NCBI GenBank assembly: GCA_029101205.1
Contig: JAQXQO010000154.1
Span: forward strand, 1 to 45,546
Length of the DNA: 45,546 bases
Origin: Coriobacteriales bacterium
GTDB lineage: Bacteria > Actinomycetota > Coriobacteriia > Coriobacteriales > Atopobiaceae
Reading direction: 5' to 3'
Both the position numbers and the translations under genes were made by a program. The notes under the pieces were generated by a model that had not been told where the DNA came from, searched no databases, and was given only the letters and a program-made list of their open reading frames with translations. Below, piece after piece: positions 8,639 through 16,998 of this stretch (position 1 is the first letter of the stretch; the number at the start of each line of letters is the position of its first letter).

Positions 8639-9215
8639 GTGGCCCTGCCCACCCTGCAGCAGGTGAACGACGAACTGGCCCGTAGCCAGGCCCAGCTGCA
8701 CCGCCACAACCTGCACCGCAATGTGGCCTTCTCCATGGCCGGCGTCTTTGCCGCGGCGGTGCTGCTGTCGCTGTACGTCTTTCCCATGTTCAGGATCTAC
8801 GGCGAGTCCATGACTCCCCCCCACGCTGAACGAGGGCGACGTCATCGTGGCCACCAAGCCCGGCGGCTACGCCATCGGCGACCTCGTGGCCTTCTCGTTC
8901 AACAACAAGCTGCTGACCAAGCGTGTCATCGCCACTCCCGGAGACTGGGTCGACATCGACGCCGACGGCAACGTCACCGTGAACGGCCAGCTGCTGGACG
9001 AGCCGTACCTGCCCGACGGGGCCAAGAGCCTGGGCCAGTGCGACATCAACCTGCCCTACCAGGTCCCCGAAAACAAGTACTTCGTCATGGGCGACCGACG
9101 AAGCGTGTCGGTGGACTCGCGCCTGCAGCAGGTGGGCTGCATCCCAGCCGACCAGATAGCGGGAAAGCTGGAAGTGCGCATCTGGCCGCTCACCAGCATC
9201 GGCCCGGTCAGTTAG
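8639..9215 (+). pseudogene. lepB: Signal peptidase I, frameshifted in a C7 tract
   Basis: Type I signal peptidases cleave signal peptides outside the membrane with a Ser-Lys dyad. From the GTG at 8639 the frame gives one membrane segment (FSMAGVFAAAVLLSLYVF), then IYGESMTP with the catalytic Ser. It then runs into a C7 tract at 8816-8822 and goes out of frame. Removing one C restores PTLNEGDVIVATKPGGY and joins the second part, which holds the catalytic Lys in LLTKRVIATPGDWVDI, the box YFVMGDRRSVSVDSR and the usual ending, with stop at 9215. So the product is intact except for one inserted base. It could be a true mutation, a phase-variable switch by slippage, or a sequencing error. Its position just before a sortase-type pilin suggests a peptidase dedicated to pilin processing. 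Confidence 0.85.
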
Positions 9216-9431
9216 ACAGGCAGCCCGGTCCCCATTCAGCAGCTTCACACCTGGCAAGCCAGGTGCCAGCGTTTCGAAAGTCAAAGCAAGCAGCTAACAA
9301 GGCAAGAAGGACACGGAGGTGATCGCATGAGGCAACACGGAGGCAGAGACCCCTAGCACCGGGGTCGAAGCTTTTGGGTTCGCGGCGTAAGCCGCAAAGG
9401 AAGAGAAGGAAAAGAGGAACGGCTGAAAAGC

Positions 9432-10352
9432 ATGAAGAAGGTGCTCCAGAGCATCGTCGCTGCGGTCTCGACCGTGGTCATGGCCCTGGTGCTCATCCCG
9501 ACCGGCGTGCTGGCCGAGGATACCAGTACCTACACCCTGACGCCGACTGGCACCACTGAGGGTCACACCTATGAGGCCTACCAGGTCTTCTCGGGTGACC
9601 TGAACGAGTCCACGCTCTCCAACATCCAGTGGGGCTCCGGCATTGACTCCACCAGGAAAGCTGACCTGATTGATGCCCTGCAGAAAGACGACGCGCTGAA
9701 AGGCACCTTTAGCAGCGTCACCGACGCCGCCTCCGTCGCCGAGGCGCTCTCCAACGCCAAGGACGACGCCGTCGCCAAGGAGTTCGCTCAGGTTGTGAAC
9801 AAGTACCTGGTTTCCACTCCGCAGAAGGAGGTCTCTTCCGCTGACAAGACGACCGACACCCCCGACCTCTCCGCTGGCTACTACCTGGTGAAGGACAAGG
9901 ACGGCTCCCTCGGTACCGACAAGCAGGACGCCTACACGCGCTTCATCATGGAGGTCGTGAAGAACGTCACCGCCAACGTGAAGTCCGACGTCCCGACCGT
10001 CGAGAAGAAGGTCAAGGACGCCAACGATTCCGATGGCTCCAGCTCTGAATGGCAGGACTCCGCCGACTACGACATTGGTGACGATGTTCCTTACCAGATC
10101 GCCGGTACCATGCCCAGCAACATCGCTGACTGCACCACCTACAAGTACGTCTTCACCGATACCATGTCCGCCGGCCTGACCTACACGGCCAAGAACGCAA
10201 CCATTAAGGTCTACTCCGGCGATACCGACACGACTGGCGTTGACGTTACCTCGAAATTCACCGAGAGGGGCTGCGGTGGTGATCCTGGACCGAATCCATC
10301 CTACGCTGCTAGCAGACCCAAGTCCCTGCGGTGCTGCATGGGGCTCCTGTAA
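9432..10352 (+). pseudogene. Sortase-type pilin subunit truncated by an IS
   Basis: Residues 1-29 are a signal peptide ending in GVLAE. A first domain follows (HTYEAYQVFSGDLNES, later AGYYLVKDKDGSLG). Then comes a pilin-linker Lys region (DVPTVEKKVKD) and the beginning of an isopeptide-forming fimbrial D2 domain (IGDDVPYQIAGTMPSN, YVFTDTMSAGLTY). This is the SpaA/FctA-type backbone fold. The native reading ends near residue 280 at the left end of the IS (10272); the last 26 residues are IS sequence. No third domain, LPXTG motif, membrane anchor or sortase gene is found on the other side of the IS, so the 3' half is gone and not merely displaced. The product could be secreted but not polymerised. 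Confidence 0.85.
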
Positions 10353-11188
10353 TCCAGGTCGCCCTTTATCCTGACATCCCTGTACCATCTGAGATAGGCG
10401 TCGAGCATGTCCATGAACTTCTCGATCGTGACCTCGGCCCAGTCGCAGCCGTGGAAGAACTCTATCTTCAATCTTCCGAAGAGGCCCTCGCACCTCGCGT
10501 TGTCGGGGCTGCATCCCTTCCTCGACATCGACCTGACCAGGCCGTTCTCATCGCATATCCTTATCCATCCAGGCCAGCGATAGTGACACCCGCGATCCGA
10601 GTGAATCTTGGGGTGATCGCCCTCATTGAGCCACCTGCACGCGCCGAGCAGCGACGAGTTCGCCATCTCGGCGTCGGGCGACGTGGAGATCGACCAGCTC
10701 AGCGGCATGCCGTCGAAGCAGTCCACGATCGGCGAGAGGCACGCCTTGCCGGCGGGGATGCGGAACTCGGCCACGTCGGCGATCCACAGCCCGTTGGGCT
10801 TGCCTGCATGGAAGCGGTGCCTGCCCCGCCCGTCGCGCACAAGGTTCTCGGGCGCCTCGGTTATCTCGCCCTCGTAGGAGCTGTACCGGCGCTTCTTCCT
10901 GGCGGCCCTCGCGACCAGGTTCTCCTCCTCCATGATGCTGCGCACGGTCCACTCGCCGATCGCCGCGCCGTCCTCCGCATTGGCGTTGACCTGCACGTAT
11001 ATGCGCCTGTAGTCGTAGGTGCCGCCGCTGGCCTCGAACGCCTCGATCACGGCCTTGCGGGCGGCCGCGTGCCTCTCGGTCTCGCCCTTGGCCTGGGCGC
11101 TCCTCGCGTACTCGTAGCTGCTCTTGGCCATGCCCACCACGGGCAGGACCTCGCAGAGCTTGTATTCAGCCCTCGGCGCCCCCGCCAT
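10301..11188 (-). CDS. IS3-family transposase OrfB (DDE integrase core)
   Basis: The catalytic protein of the IS, read from an ATG at 11188 that overlaps the end of orfA by 23 bp. The frame is open upstream to 11389, which fits production of an OrfAB fusion by programmed frameshifting, as known in this family. The DDE triad is visible as LWIADVAEF (Asp), IHSDRGCHY (Asp) and the Glu in NARCEGLFGRLKIEFF. An HTH_21-like N-terminal region (YRRIYVQVNA) precedes it. It ends normally with YRSPMQHRRDLGL, so the transposase looks intact. Confidence 0.88.
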   Translation of the reverse strand: MAGAPRAEYKLCEVLPVVGMAKSSYEYARSAQAKGETERHAAARKAVIEAFEASGGTYDYRRIYVQVNANAEDGAAIGEWTVRSIMEEENLVARAARKKRRYSSYEGEITEAPENLVRDGRGRHRFHAGKPNGLWIADVAEFRIPAGKACLSPIVDCFDGMPLSWSISTSPDAEMANSSLLGACRWLNEGDHPKIHSDRGCHYRWPGWIRICDENGLVRSMSRKGCSPDNARCEGLFGRLKIEFFHGCDWAEVTIEKFMDMLDAYLRWYRDVRIKGDLDYRSPMQHRRDLGLLAA

Positions 11189-11675
11189 TATCCCCCATAA
11201 CCTCCCTGCGCCAAATGTAGGGCGCCGTCCGCGACACGCCGTGCTTCTCCGCGATCTCCGCGGCTGGCCCCGTCCTCGCCTCCAGCTCGGCCACGACCTG
11301 CACCTTCTTCTCCACGGGAACGAGGTCCCGCTTCGGGTTCGGGCCCCTGTACTTGCGCTGGCTGGGGGCGAGCTCGTCGATCCAGCCACGCAGCGTGTCG
11401 CTGCCCTTCGGGTAGCCGAGCGCGCGCATCGTCCTGCTCAGGCTCCTGCCGTGGCCGAGGTAATGCTCGACCGCCTCTCGCTTCTGGTCATCAGAGAACC
11501 TGGGCTCTCGGATCATCTTGCCCACGGGGACTTCTCCGGTCTCCCTGTATTCCCTCCACCAGCTGTTCAGCGTGTGCCTGTCGGGGTAGCCCAGCTCGGC
11601 TATCGTGTCGGCGTAGCTGTGGTCGAATCTGATGAAGGTCTCGATTGCCAGCCTGCGCTGCTCTGTGCTGTACAT
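11166..11675 (-). CDS. IS3-family OrfA (helix-turn-helix)
   Basis: A 169-residue DNA-binding protein starting at 11675 with MYSTEQRRLAIETFI. Two helix-turn-helix-like blocks are seen: ADTIAELGYPDRHTLNSWW near residue 22 and AAEIAEKHGVSRTAPYIWRR near the C-terminus, the second one typical of IS3 OrfA. It recognises the IS ends and supplies the N-terminal part of the OrfAB transposase. The frame is also open upstream of 11675 but only through the IS end and flank. Confidence 0.82.
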   Translation of the reverse strand: MYSTEQRRLAIETFIRFDHSYADTIAELGYPDRHTLNSWWREYRETGEVPVGKMIREPRFSDDQKREAVEHYLGHGRSLSRTMRALGYPKGSDTLRGWIDELAPSQRKYRGPNPKRDLVPVEKKVQVVAELEARTGPAAEIAEKHGVSRTAPYIWRREVMGDNGGGAEG

Positions 11676-11740
11676 GCGGTCCTCCGTGTAACCTTTTCTT
11701 GGTCCAGGATTCCCACCGCAGTCCCGAATGGTGGAATGCG

Positions 11741-12775
11741 ATGCCGAAAGACCAGCAGCATGTCTGCTTGGCGAGGACCTTCTCGGCACAGCATCCGGAA
11801 TGGGCGTTCTGTGGTCCCACGGCGGCTGCAGTCTGGGGGTTGAGCCCATCATTTGGCGCGCTCGATCAGCTCCACGTGGCGTTCGCCGGCAAGGTACATC
11901 ACCCTAACCGAGGGGGTATTCGCTGCTATCAGCTTGATTCTGAGCTGTGCCGGTATGACGATTTGCCGGTGACCAGCCCGGAGCGTACGGTGCTGGACTG
12001 CGCGCGCACGATGCCGTTTGCCGAGGGGCTCGCGATTGCCGACGCTGCGGCGCGCATCTTTAGGTGGAGCGACTACCACTTCCTGGACTACTTGATGCAG
12101 ATGCAGCCGACCAAGTTGCATGGCTTCCACAAGGCGGTGCTGGTGGCACTGTTCGTAGACGGCAAGAGCGAGAACGGGGGAGAGTCGGTTGCTCGCGCGA
12201 GCATGATTCTGCAGGGATTCGCATTGCCCCAACTGCAGCTTTCGGTTTCGGCCGACGTGGATGGTCGGCGGCGGTGGTATCGTGCCGACTTCGCTTGGCC
12301 CAAGAGCAATGCGGCGCACGCGACGGGCAATGGGCTGCGCGTGCAAGGCAATGCCGCGCGAGCGCCGAGCAAAGGCGCGTGCTTCTTGAGTCATGGTGCT
12401 GGCTCCTCGGATAACGATTCGGGCTCCGTGCGCTGGATATTCGGGGAGCTTGATGGTCGCCAGAAGTACGAGAACCCCGCCATGCTGCAGGGTCGCGACA
12501 CCACGGGAAAGTTGCTGGACGAACGGCGTCTCGAGGCGGAACTTACGAAGCACGGAAGCGTGGTGCGATTCGGATACGCGGATGCTGCCGACCCAGTACG
12601 GCTGGGGCGAAATCTCGATGGCTACGACGTGCCCAGGGCGTGCGGACCGCTGGAAATGGGCGCGGGGTGGCGACGAGCCATCCAAGATGCTCTCCTATAC
12701 CTGCAGCGCTGCGCTGAAATCAGTGATTCCGCCAGGCGTCGCCTGAACCAGGTGCGAAAGCGCAAATTGCTGTGA
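11741..12775 (+). CDS. AbiEi/DUF559-like protein, probably 5'-truncated
   Basis: A 344-residue reading from the ATG at 11741, 21 bp beyond the IS right end. The N-terminal half resembles AbiEi-type antitoxin/regulator proteins (AFCGPTAAAVWGL, then LDQLHVAF, LPVTSPERTVLDCARTM). The C-terminal half looks like a DUF559/Vsr-like nuclease fold, with YRADFAWP and FGELDGRQKY followed by LLDERRLEAELTKHG. A Ser/Gly/Ala-rich insert lies between these blocks. Only about 22 residues precede the GPTAA block where relatives usually have more, and there is no good ribosome binding site, so the IS or its deletion probably removed the true start. No AbiEii-type toxin gene follows. Confidence 0.5.
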   Translation: MPKDQQHVCLARTFSAQHPEWAFCGPTAAAVWGLSPSFGALDQLHVAFAGKVHHPNRGGIRCYQLDSELCRYDDLPVTSPERTVLDCARTMPFAEGLAIADAAARIFRWSDYHFLDYLMQMQPTKLHGFHKAVLVALFVDGKSENGGESVARASMILQGFALPQLQLSVSADVDGRRRWYRADFAWPKSNAAHATGNGLRVQGNAARAPSKGACFLSHGAGSSDNDSGSVRWIFGELDGRQKYENPAMLQGRDTTGKLLDERRLEAELTKHGSVVRFGYADAADPVRLGRNLDGYDVPRACGPLEMGAGWRRAIQDALLYLQRCAEISDSARRRLNQVRKRKLL

Positions 12776-13214
12776 ACGGTGACGATGTTGGCGCCGAGCA
12801 TGACCAATCATTCAACGTCGGGAGTCGACGGTCACCAGGGCCAGCGGCTTCCGGCAATCGCTGTTGGCGCCGGTGATGGTTGTCGCGATGGTTGGCACCG
12901 ATGACGGTTGGCGCCAGCGATTATCGGCAGTCGCTACGCCGTCGCCCGCGGCTTCGGTGATCGTGAGCATGAGGGCTCCGTGAGGCTCCGCTGACGACGC
13001 CACCCGCCGACCCGCCGGTAACGCCACCCGCCGCCTCGCCAACGTTCATAGGGCGTAATCGATGACTCCTGGTGTCCGGATAGGTACGCAAATGATCGCC
13101 AGGTCGGGGCGTCTGTCGCATAACCGTACGCATACGGACGCTAACGGGCCTCTTAGCGGGCGTTTGGGTACGGAAATGCGTCGTGCGGCGCGCGCGATGC
13201 CTTCGGGAGTGTCA

Positions 13215-13228
13215 TTTGAGTACTCAAA
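13215..13228. promoter_or_regulatory. Perfect 14-bp palindrome
   Basis: TTTGAGTACTCAAA is its own reverse complement and is AT-rich within GC-rich DNA, the look of an operator for a dimeric repressor. No gene starts close enough on either strand to name a target. Confidence 0.4.
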
Positions 13229-13359
13229 CGGACGCGACAGCTCGGACATGAGACCCGAACCCCGTGACGGCCACCCATTTCATCGAGGGGGCTGCGGGCT
13301 GGTCGCCAGAAGTGGTGCGCTAACTCGTTATATCGCTGCGAAAGTGCCGCGATACGACG

Positions 13360-13390
13360 AAGCCGGCCAACCCGAAGGTTGACCGGCTTT
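13360..13390. terminator. Hairpin between convergent genes
   Basis: AAGCCGG at 13360-13366 and CAACC pair with GGTTG at 13377-13381 and CCGGCTT around 13383-13389, with one unpaired base per arm and a CGAA-type loop. The T-run is short (TTT on the plus strand). Position after rpmE (minus strand) suggests it ends that transcript. Confidence 0.55.
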
Positions 13391-13536
13391 CGTATGAATG
13401 CGCAAAGAGTTGCATTCGTTGCTGCGACGACTGCGCTGTGGTGGCCGCGCTGCGACGGCGACGACGACTGCGCTGTGGTGGCCGCGCTGCGACGGCGATG
13501 ACGACCGCGCCGCGCACGCAGCGAGCGAGCACGAAG

Positions 13537-14004
13537 CTACTCCGCCTTGGCCTCGTCGGCAGCGGGGGCAGCCTCAGCGGCAGGGGCCTCGGCGGTCTCG
13601 GTCTTGGCGGCCTCCTCGGCAGCCTTGGCCTCCTCAGCGGCCTTCTTTGCAGCCTCAGCCTCGGCCTTCTTGGCGTACTCGGCGGCACGCTTGGCCTTGG
13701 CGGCCTTCTTGGCCTCCTGGGCGGCCTTCTGCTGAGCGGCCTTCTCGGCAGCCTTTGCGGCGCGAGCGGCCTTGGCCTCCTGGGCCTTCTTCAGCTGAGC
13801 AGCAGCGGCGCCACCGAACTTGTCGGAGAAGCGCTGGACGCGTCCGCCGGTGTCGACGAGCTTCTGCTGGCCGGTGTAGAAGGGGTGGCACTTATCGCAC
13901 AGGTCGATAGTGAGCTCCTTCTTGGTCGAGCGAGTCTTCCAGGTGTTGCCGCAGGTGCAACGAACGGTGCACTCCACGTAGTCGGGATGGATGCCCTTCT
14001 TCAT
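13537..14004 (-). CDS. rpmE: Ribosomal protein L31 with long Ala/Lys/Glu tail
   Basis: Residues 1 to about 70 are a standard zinc-type bacterial L31: [20 protein letters not shown], then [18 protein letters not shown] and [11 protein letters not shown]. The four zinc ligands are Cys16, Cys18, Cys36 and Cys39. Typical L31 proteins stop near 70 residues. This one continues to 155 with an Ala/Lys/Glu repeat ([19 protein letters not shown] and similar), predicted by eye to be one long charged helix, ending in an acidic Ala/Glu segment. The start at 14004 has an AAGGAG-type site upstream. The Cys-containing form is normally made under zinc-sufficient conditions. Confidence 0.93.
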   Translation of the reverse strand: MKKGIHPDYVECTVRCTCGNTWKTRSTKKELTIDLCDKCHPFYTGQQKLVDTGGRVQRFSDKFGGAAAAQLKKAQEAKAARAAKAAEKAAQQKAAQEAKKAAKAKRAAEYAKKAEAEAAKKAAEEAKAAEEAAKTETAEAPAAEAAPAADEAKAE

Positions 14005-14100
14005 GTTGGCTCCTTTTCTTGGCCTGGTTTCCGACCAGGCGAGGGGTTGGCCCGGCGTGCGCCGAGCGAGGGTATGCCCGGCAGGCGCCGAGCGGGTGCT

Positions 14101-14175
14101 GTCCGGCGAACCGGACGCGCTTGTCCGGAGTACCGGACGCCGCCTGCCCGGCAAGCGCCGGACGGTCGTACGACC
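14101..14175. promoter_or_regulatory. Two hairpins and a palindrome upstream of rpmE
   Basis: GTCCGG(CGAA)CCGGAC at 14101-14116 and GTCCGG(AGTA)CCGGAC at 14123-14138 are perfect 6-bp stems with tetraloops, starting 22 bp apart. A perfect 12-bp palindrome GGTCGTACGACC follows at 14164-14175. They lie 97-171 bp upstream of the rpmE start, in the likely leader or promoter. Candidates are RNA hairpins for autoregulation by L31 or operators. The same TCCGG/GCCGG words recur degenerately from 14050 to 14165. Confidence 0.45.
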
Positions 14176-14856
14176 GCCAGCTCCGCGGGCCCGGCTAGGA
14201 CGCGGGCGACACGACGCATGAACGGTCAAGCTGTACTAATATAGCGCAACCCTAGCCGCCCCGCGCGCACAACGCGGGTAAGAAGCGCATTTGTGCTGGT
14301 GGCTTCACATATATAGAAGTGTGTGCCTGCAGAAGCGCGCGGCGATATAGAAGCGAGCGCCGGCCGCGGCGAACGCCGACTTGCTGGGGGGCGCTACGGC
14401 GCGATGTCGCTACAGCGATGTCGCTACAGCGATGGCGCAACGGCGATGGGGCTGTGGCGCAATGGTGCCGTGGCGATGGGGCAGCGCTGCGAGGGCGCCA
14501 CGACGGGGGGCGCCCCCGCATGTAAAGCGCGCGCAGCTGCGCCGGGCAGCCTTACAATCCCTTGACGATTTGTAAAGCGATTGTAAGTCGCAATCAACGC
14601 CGGGTAAGAGCCGGGCGACGAGCAGCTAGTGCCACCCTGAACGCAATAACGTACGAACTGCAAAGCGAGACGACGCCGGTGGCATGTCGCGTCTGCCGCG
14701 CGGAGTGCAGGCTCGCACCCTCCCCTCGCATGAGCCTGCAACCCGCGCGGACAGACGTCCGAAAGCACGCGCGAAGCACACACGACAGCGCCGACGTCCA
14801 ACGCCTCCACAAGGCGCGTCCAACCGCGCGCAACTCTCGAAGGGAGAGCAAGCACT
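14176..14856. other. Spacer between rpmE and pstS
   Basis: Contains a direct repeat at about 14403-14430 (GATGTCGCTACAGC twice) that fades into GATGGCGCAACGGC-type copies up to about 14490, the Pho-box-like site at 14561-14592, and a GC-rich leader of about 265 bp before pstS. The leader holds no credible gene. Confidence 0.45.
14561..14592 (+). promoter_or_regulatory. Pho-box-like direct repeats / pstS promoter
   Basis: CTTGACGAT (14561) is followed by TTTGTAAAGCG (14569) and ATTGTAAGTCG (14580). The TTGTAA words are 11 bp apart, the spacing known for PhoB/PhoP-type response regulators, which bind 11-bp direct repeats. TTGACG could double as a -35 box. Another TGTAAAGCG occurs at 14521 and an inverted CTTACA at 14551. 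The operon encodes its own PhoB-like regulator, which makes autoregulation likely. Confidence 0.55.
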
Positions 14857-15798
14857 ATGCGCAACGCAATCACTCGTCGTTCGTTCCTGGCTCTGGGTGG
14901 CTCCGCAGTCGTGGCCGTTGCTGGCCTGGGCCTGGTGGGCTGCGGTGGCAGCTCCTCCAGCTCCGACTCCTCTAGCTCCGATTCCAGCTCCACCAAGCAG
15001 ATTTCCGGCTCCGTGACTGCCGCCGGCTCCACCGCTCTCCAGCCGCTGGTCGAGGCTGCCGCCGAGCAGTTCCAGGACGTGCAGCCTGGCATCACCGTGT
15101 CCGTCCAGGGCGGCGGCTCCGGCCAGGGCATCACGCAGATTGTCCAGGGCACCGTCCAGATTGGCGACTCCGACGTCTTCGCTGAGGAGAAGGTCAAGGA
15201 CTCCTCCGACCTGCAGAAGATCAAGGACAACAAGGTCTGCGTCGTGGGCATGGGCCCTGTGGTCAACCCCGACCTGGGCATCACGAACATCTCCATGGAC
15301 AACCTGAAGGGCATCTTCCTGGGCCAGATTACCAACTGGAAGGACGCTGGCGGCCCCGACCAGGAGATCGTGGTCATCAACCGCGCCTCCGGCTCCGGGA
15401 CCCGTGCCACCTTTGAGTCCAACGTCCTGAAGGGCGAGAAGGCTCCCGACAGCTTCAAGCCCCAGGAGCAGGATTCCTCGGGCACCGTGGCCAGCATGGT
15501 CGCTCAGACCCCCGGCTCCATCTCTTACCTGGCCTTCTCCTACTACAACGACTCCCTGACCGCGCTCAGCGTGGACAACGTCGAGCCCAAGGAGGAGAAC
15601 GTCGAGTCCGGCGACTGGAAGATCTGGGCCTACGAGCACATGTACACCGCCGCCGACCCCGACGAGGCCACCCAGGCGTTCGTCGACTACATGCTGGGCG
15701 ACGACGTCCAGGGCTCCCTCATCGAGTCCAACGGCTACATCCCCATGTCCGGCATGAAGGTCGAGCGCGACGCCGACGGCAACGAGACCACCAAGTAG
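14857..15798 (+). CDS. pstS: Phosphate-binding lipoprotein
   Basis: Extracellular phosphate receptor of the Pst transporter. Of its 313 residues, the first 28 form a signal with a twin-arginine motif (TRRSFLALGG) and a lipobox LVGC whose Cys29 would carry the lipid anchor, so it may be exported folded. A Ser-rich linker follows (residues about 32-46). The fold then shows the phosphate-site words AAGSTALQPL, GGGSGQGI, IGDSDVF and ASGSGTRATF. The start has GGGAGAG upstream. It is followed by a 291-bp spacer with a strong stem-loop before pstC, which fits the higher expression usual for the binding protein. Confidence 0.96.
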   Translation: MRNAITRRSFLALGGSAVVAVAGLGLVGCGGSSSSSDSSSSDSSSTKQISGSVTAAGSTALQPLVEAAAEQFQDVQPGITVSVQGGGSGQGITQIVQGTVQIGDSDVFAEEKVKDSSDLQKIKDNKVCVVGMGPVVNPDLGITNISMDNLKGIFLGQITNWKDAGGPDQEIVVINRASGSGTRATFESNVLKGEKAPDSFKPQEQDSSGTVASMVAQTPGSISYLAFSYYNDSLTALSVDNVEPKEENVESGDWKIWAYEHMYTAADPDEATQAFVDYMLGDDVQGSLIESNGYIPMSGMKVERDADGNETTK

Positions 15799-15824
15799 TT
15801 CCTACCTCGGCATTTCCGCGGGTT

Positions 15825-15863
15825 GCGGCCGCCTAGAAGGGCTTTGCCCACTTAGGCGGCCGC
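15825..15863 (+). promoter_or_regulatory. Intercistronic stem-loop between pstS and pstC
   Basis: GCGGCCGCCTA at 15825-15835 and TAGGCGGCCGC at 15853-15863 form a perfect 11-bp stem with a 17-base loop, 27 bp after the pstS stop. No T-tract follows, so it more likely protects the pstS mRNA 3' end or attenuates transcription than terminates it. The rest of the spacer to 16089 has CGCGATT words at 15953, 15971, 16004 and 16023. Confidence 0.65.
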
Positions 15864-16089
15864 CTTCGCGAAGAAGGGCTTTCGCCTCGTAGCAGACTCG
15901 GCACGAGGTATCACCCGAAGGTTTCGCCCGTCGTCGGATTTGCGGCGAGGCTCGCGATTTGCGGCGCGCCCGCGATTGACTGCGAGGCCGCGTATGGCGG
16001 GCCCGCGATTGACCGCGAGGCCCGCGATTGGCAGTGGGAGCGGGACCAGCGCGAATGAACGCGCATCTTCCAAAGGAGAGATCAAAGCG

Positions 16090-16998
16090 ATGGCAAAGCA
16101 AGTAATGCCCAAACGTCGCCTTGAGGGAATCGGACTAGGCGTCACGGGTGCCTGCGTGGGACTCGTGGCGCTTCTTGTGGTAACCCTCATTGCGATGGTG
16201 GTCAGCAGGGGTCTGGCCACCTTCGTACAGAACGGAGTGGACTTCGGTGCATTCCTGACCGGCACCACCTGGAACCCCGACCAGGTAAACGACGCGGGCC
16301 AGCCCCTGGTGGGCGCCTTGCCCATGATCTGCGGCTCGTTTGCCGTCACGCTGCTGTCGACGGCGTTCGCGCTGCCCATCGCCATCGGCTCCGCCATATT
16401 CGTGGTCGAGATCGCCCCCGGCTTTGGCCGCCGCGTGTTCCAGCCGCTGGTCGAGCTGCTGGTTGGCATCCCGTCCGTCGTCTACGGCCTCATTGGCCTG
16501 CGCGTCATCGTGGCCTTCACCCGCTCGCTTGCGGGCGGCACGGGCTACGGCATCTTCTCGGGCTCCATCGTCCTGGCCATCATGATTCTGCCCACCGTGA
16601 CCAGCCTTTCGATTGACGCCCTGGCCGCCGTGCCCAACGCGTACCGCGAGGGCTCCTACGCCCTGGGCTGCACGCGTTGGCAGACCGTGTGGCACGTCGT
16701 GCTAAAGAGCGCCATGCCCTCCCTCATGACCGCAGTCATTATGGGCATGACCCGCGCCTTCGGCGAGGCTCTGGCCGTGCAGATGGTCGTGGGCAACGCG
16801 GCGCAGGTCCCGACGTCTCTGTTCACGCCTGCCGCCACGCTGACCTCTGTCCTGACCATGGGCATGGGCAACACCGTTACCGGCACGCTGCAGAACAACG
16901 TCCTGTGGTCGCTGGCCATGATCTTGCTGGTCATGAGCCTCGTGTTCATCCTGATTGTCCACCTCATCGGCAAGAAGGGAGGCAAGGTAAATGACTAG
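16090..16998 (+). CDS. pstC: Phosphate ABC transporter permease PstC
   Basis: One of two membrane permeases of the phosphate importer. Start at 16090 follows AAAGGAGAG and gives a 302-residue protein. About six membrane helices can be seen, beginning with GVTGACVGLVALLVVTLIAM. The ABC-permease EAA-like loop is in YREGSYALGCTRWQTVWHVV, and the PstC word PSVVYGLIGL is present. An extracytoplasmic loop holds FVQNGVDFGAFLTGTTWNP, typical of PstC. It overlaps pstA by 8 bp, so the two subunits are probably made in equal amounts. Confidence 0.95.
   Translation: MAKQVMPKRRLEGIGLGVTGACVGLVALLVVTLIAMVVSRGLATFVQNGVDFGAFLTGTTWNPDQVNDAGQPLVGALPMICGSFAVTLLSTAFALPIAIGSAIFVVEIAPGFGRRVFQPLVELLVGIPSVVYGLIGLRVIVAFTRSLAGGTGYGIFSGSIVLAIMILPTVTSLSIDALAAVPNAYREGSYALGCTRWQTVWHVVLKSAMPSLMTAVIMGMTRAFGEALAVQMVVGNAAQVPTSLFTPAATLTSVLTMGMGNTVTGTLQNNVLWSLAMILLVMSLVFILIVHLIGKKGGKVND

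Larger units (their letters stand above)
10272..11720 (-). mobile_element. IS3-family insertion sequence
   Basis: A 1449-bp element with TG...CA ends. The left end TGCGGTGGTGATCCTGGACC and the right end, read as reverse complement, differ at two of 20 positions. Two overlapping genes run right to left, in the IS3-type orfA/orfB arrangement. No 3- or 4-bp target duplication is visible (left flank GGC, right flank GTC). That, together with the different broken genes on each side, suggests a deletion next to the element after insertion. Confidence 0.88.
12776..13536. other. Spacer between the AbiEi-like gene and rpmE
   Basis: No gene is supported in this 761-bp spacer. TTGGCGCC or TTGGCACC recurs at 12864, 12892 and 12908. 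One array-type core (AGGTCGGGGCG) lies near 13100, inside a region where GTCCGGATAGGTACG is loosely inverted as CGTACGCATACGGAC. A perfect 14-bp palindrome lies at 13215-13228 and a terminator hairpin at 13360-13390. From about 13430 to 13530 a GCGACGACTGCGCTGTGG-type unit is repeated. Confidence 0.5.

Noticed and set aside
9348-9366. Terminator after the signal peptidase
   Set aside because: GACCCC and GGGGTC form a short stem, but there is no T-run, and the pilin gene follows within 70 bp in the same direction.
10263-11729. Target-site duplication around the IS
   Set aside because: The bases next to the two ends (GGC and GTC) do not match at 3 or 4 bp, and shifting the ends does not help.
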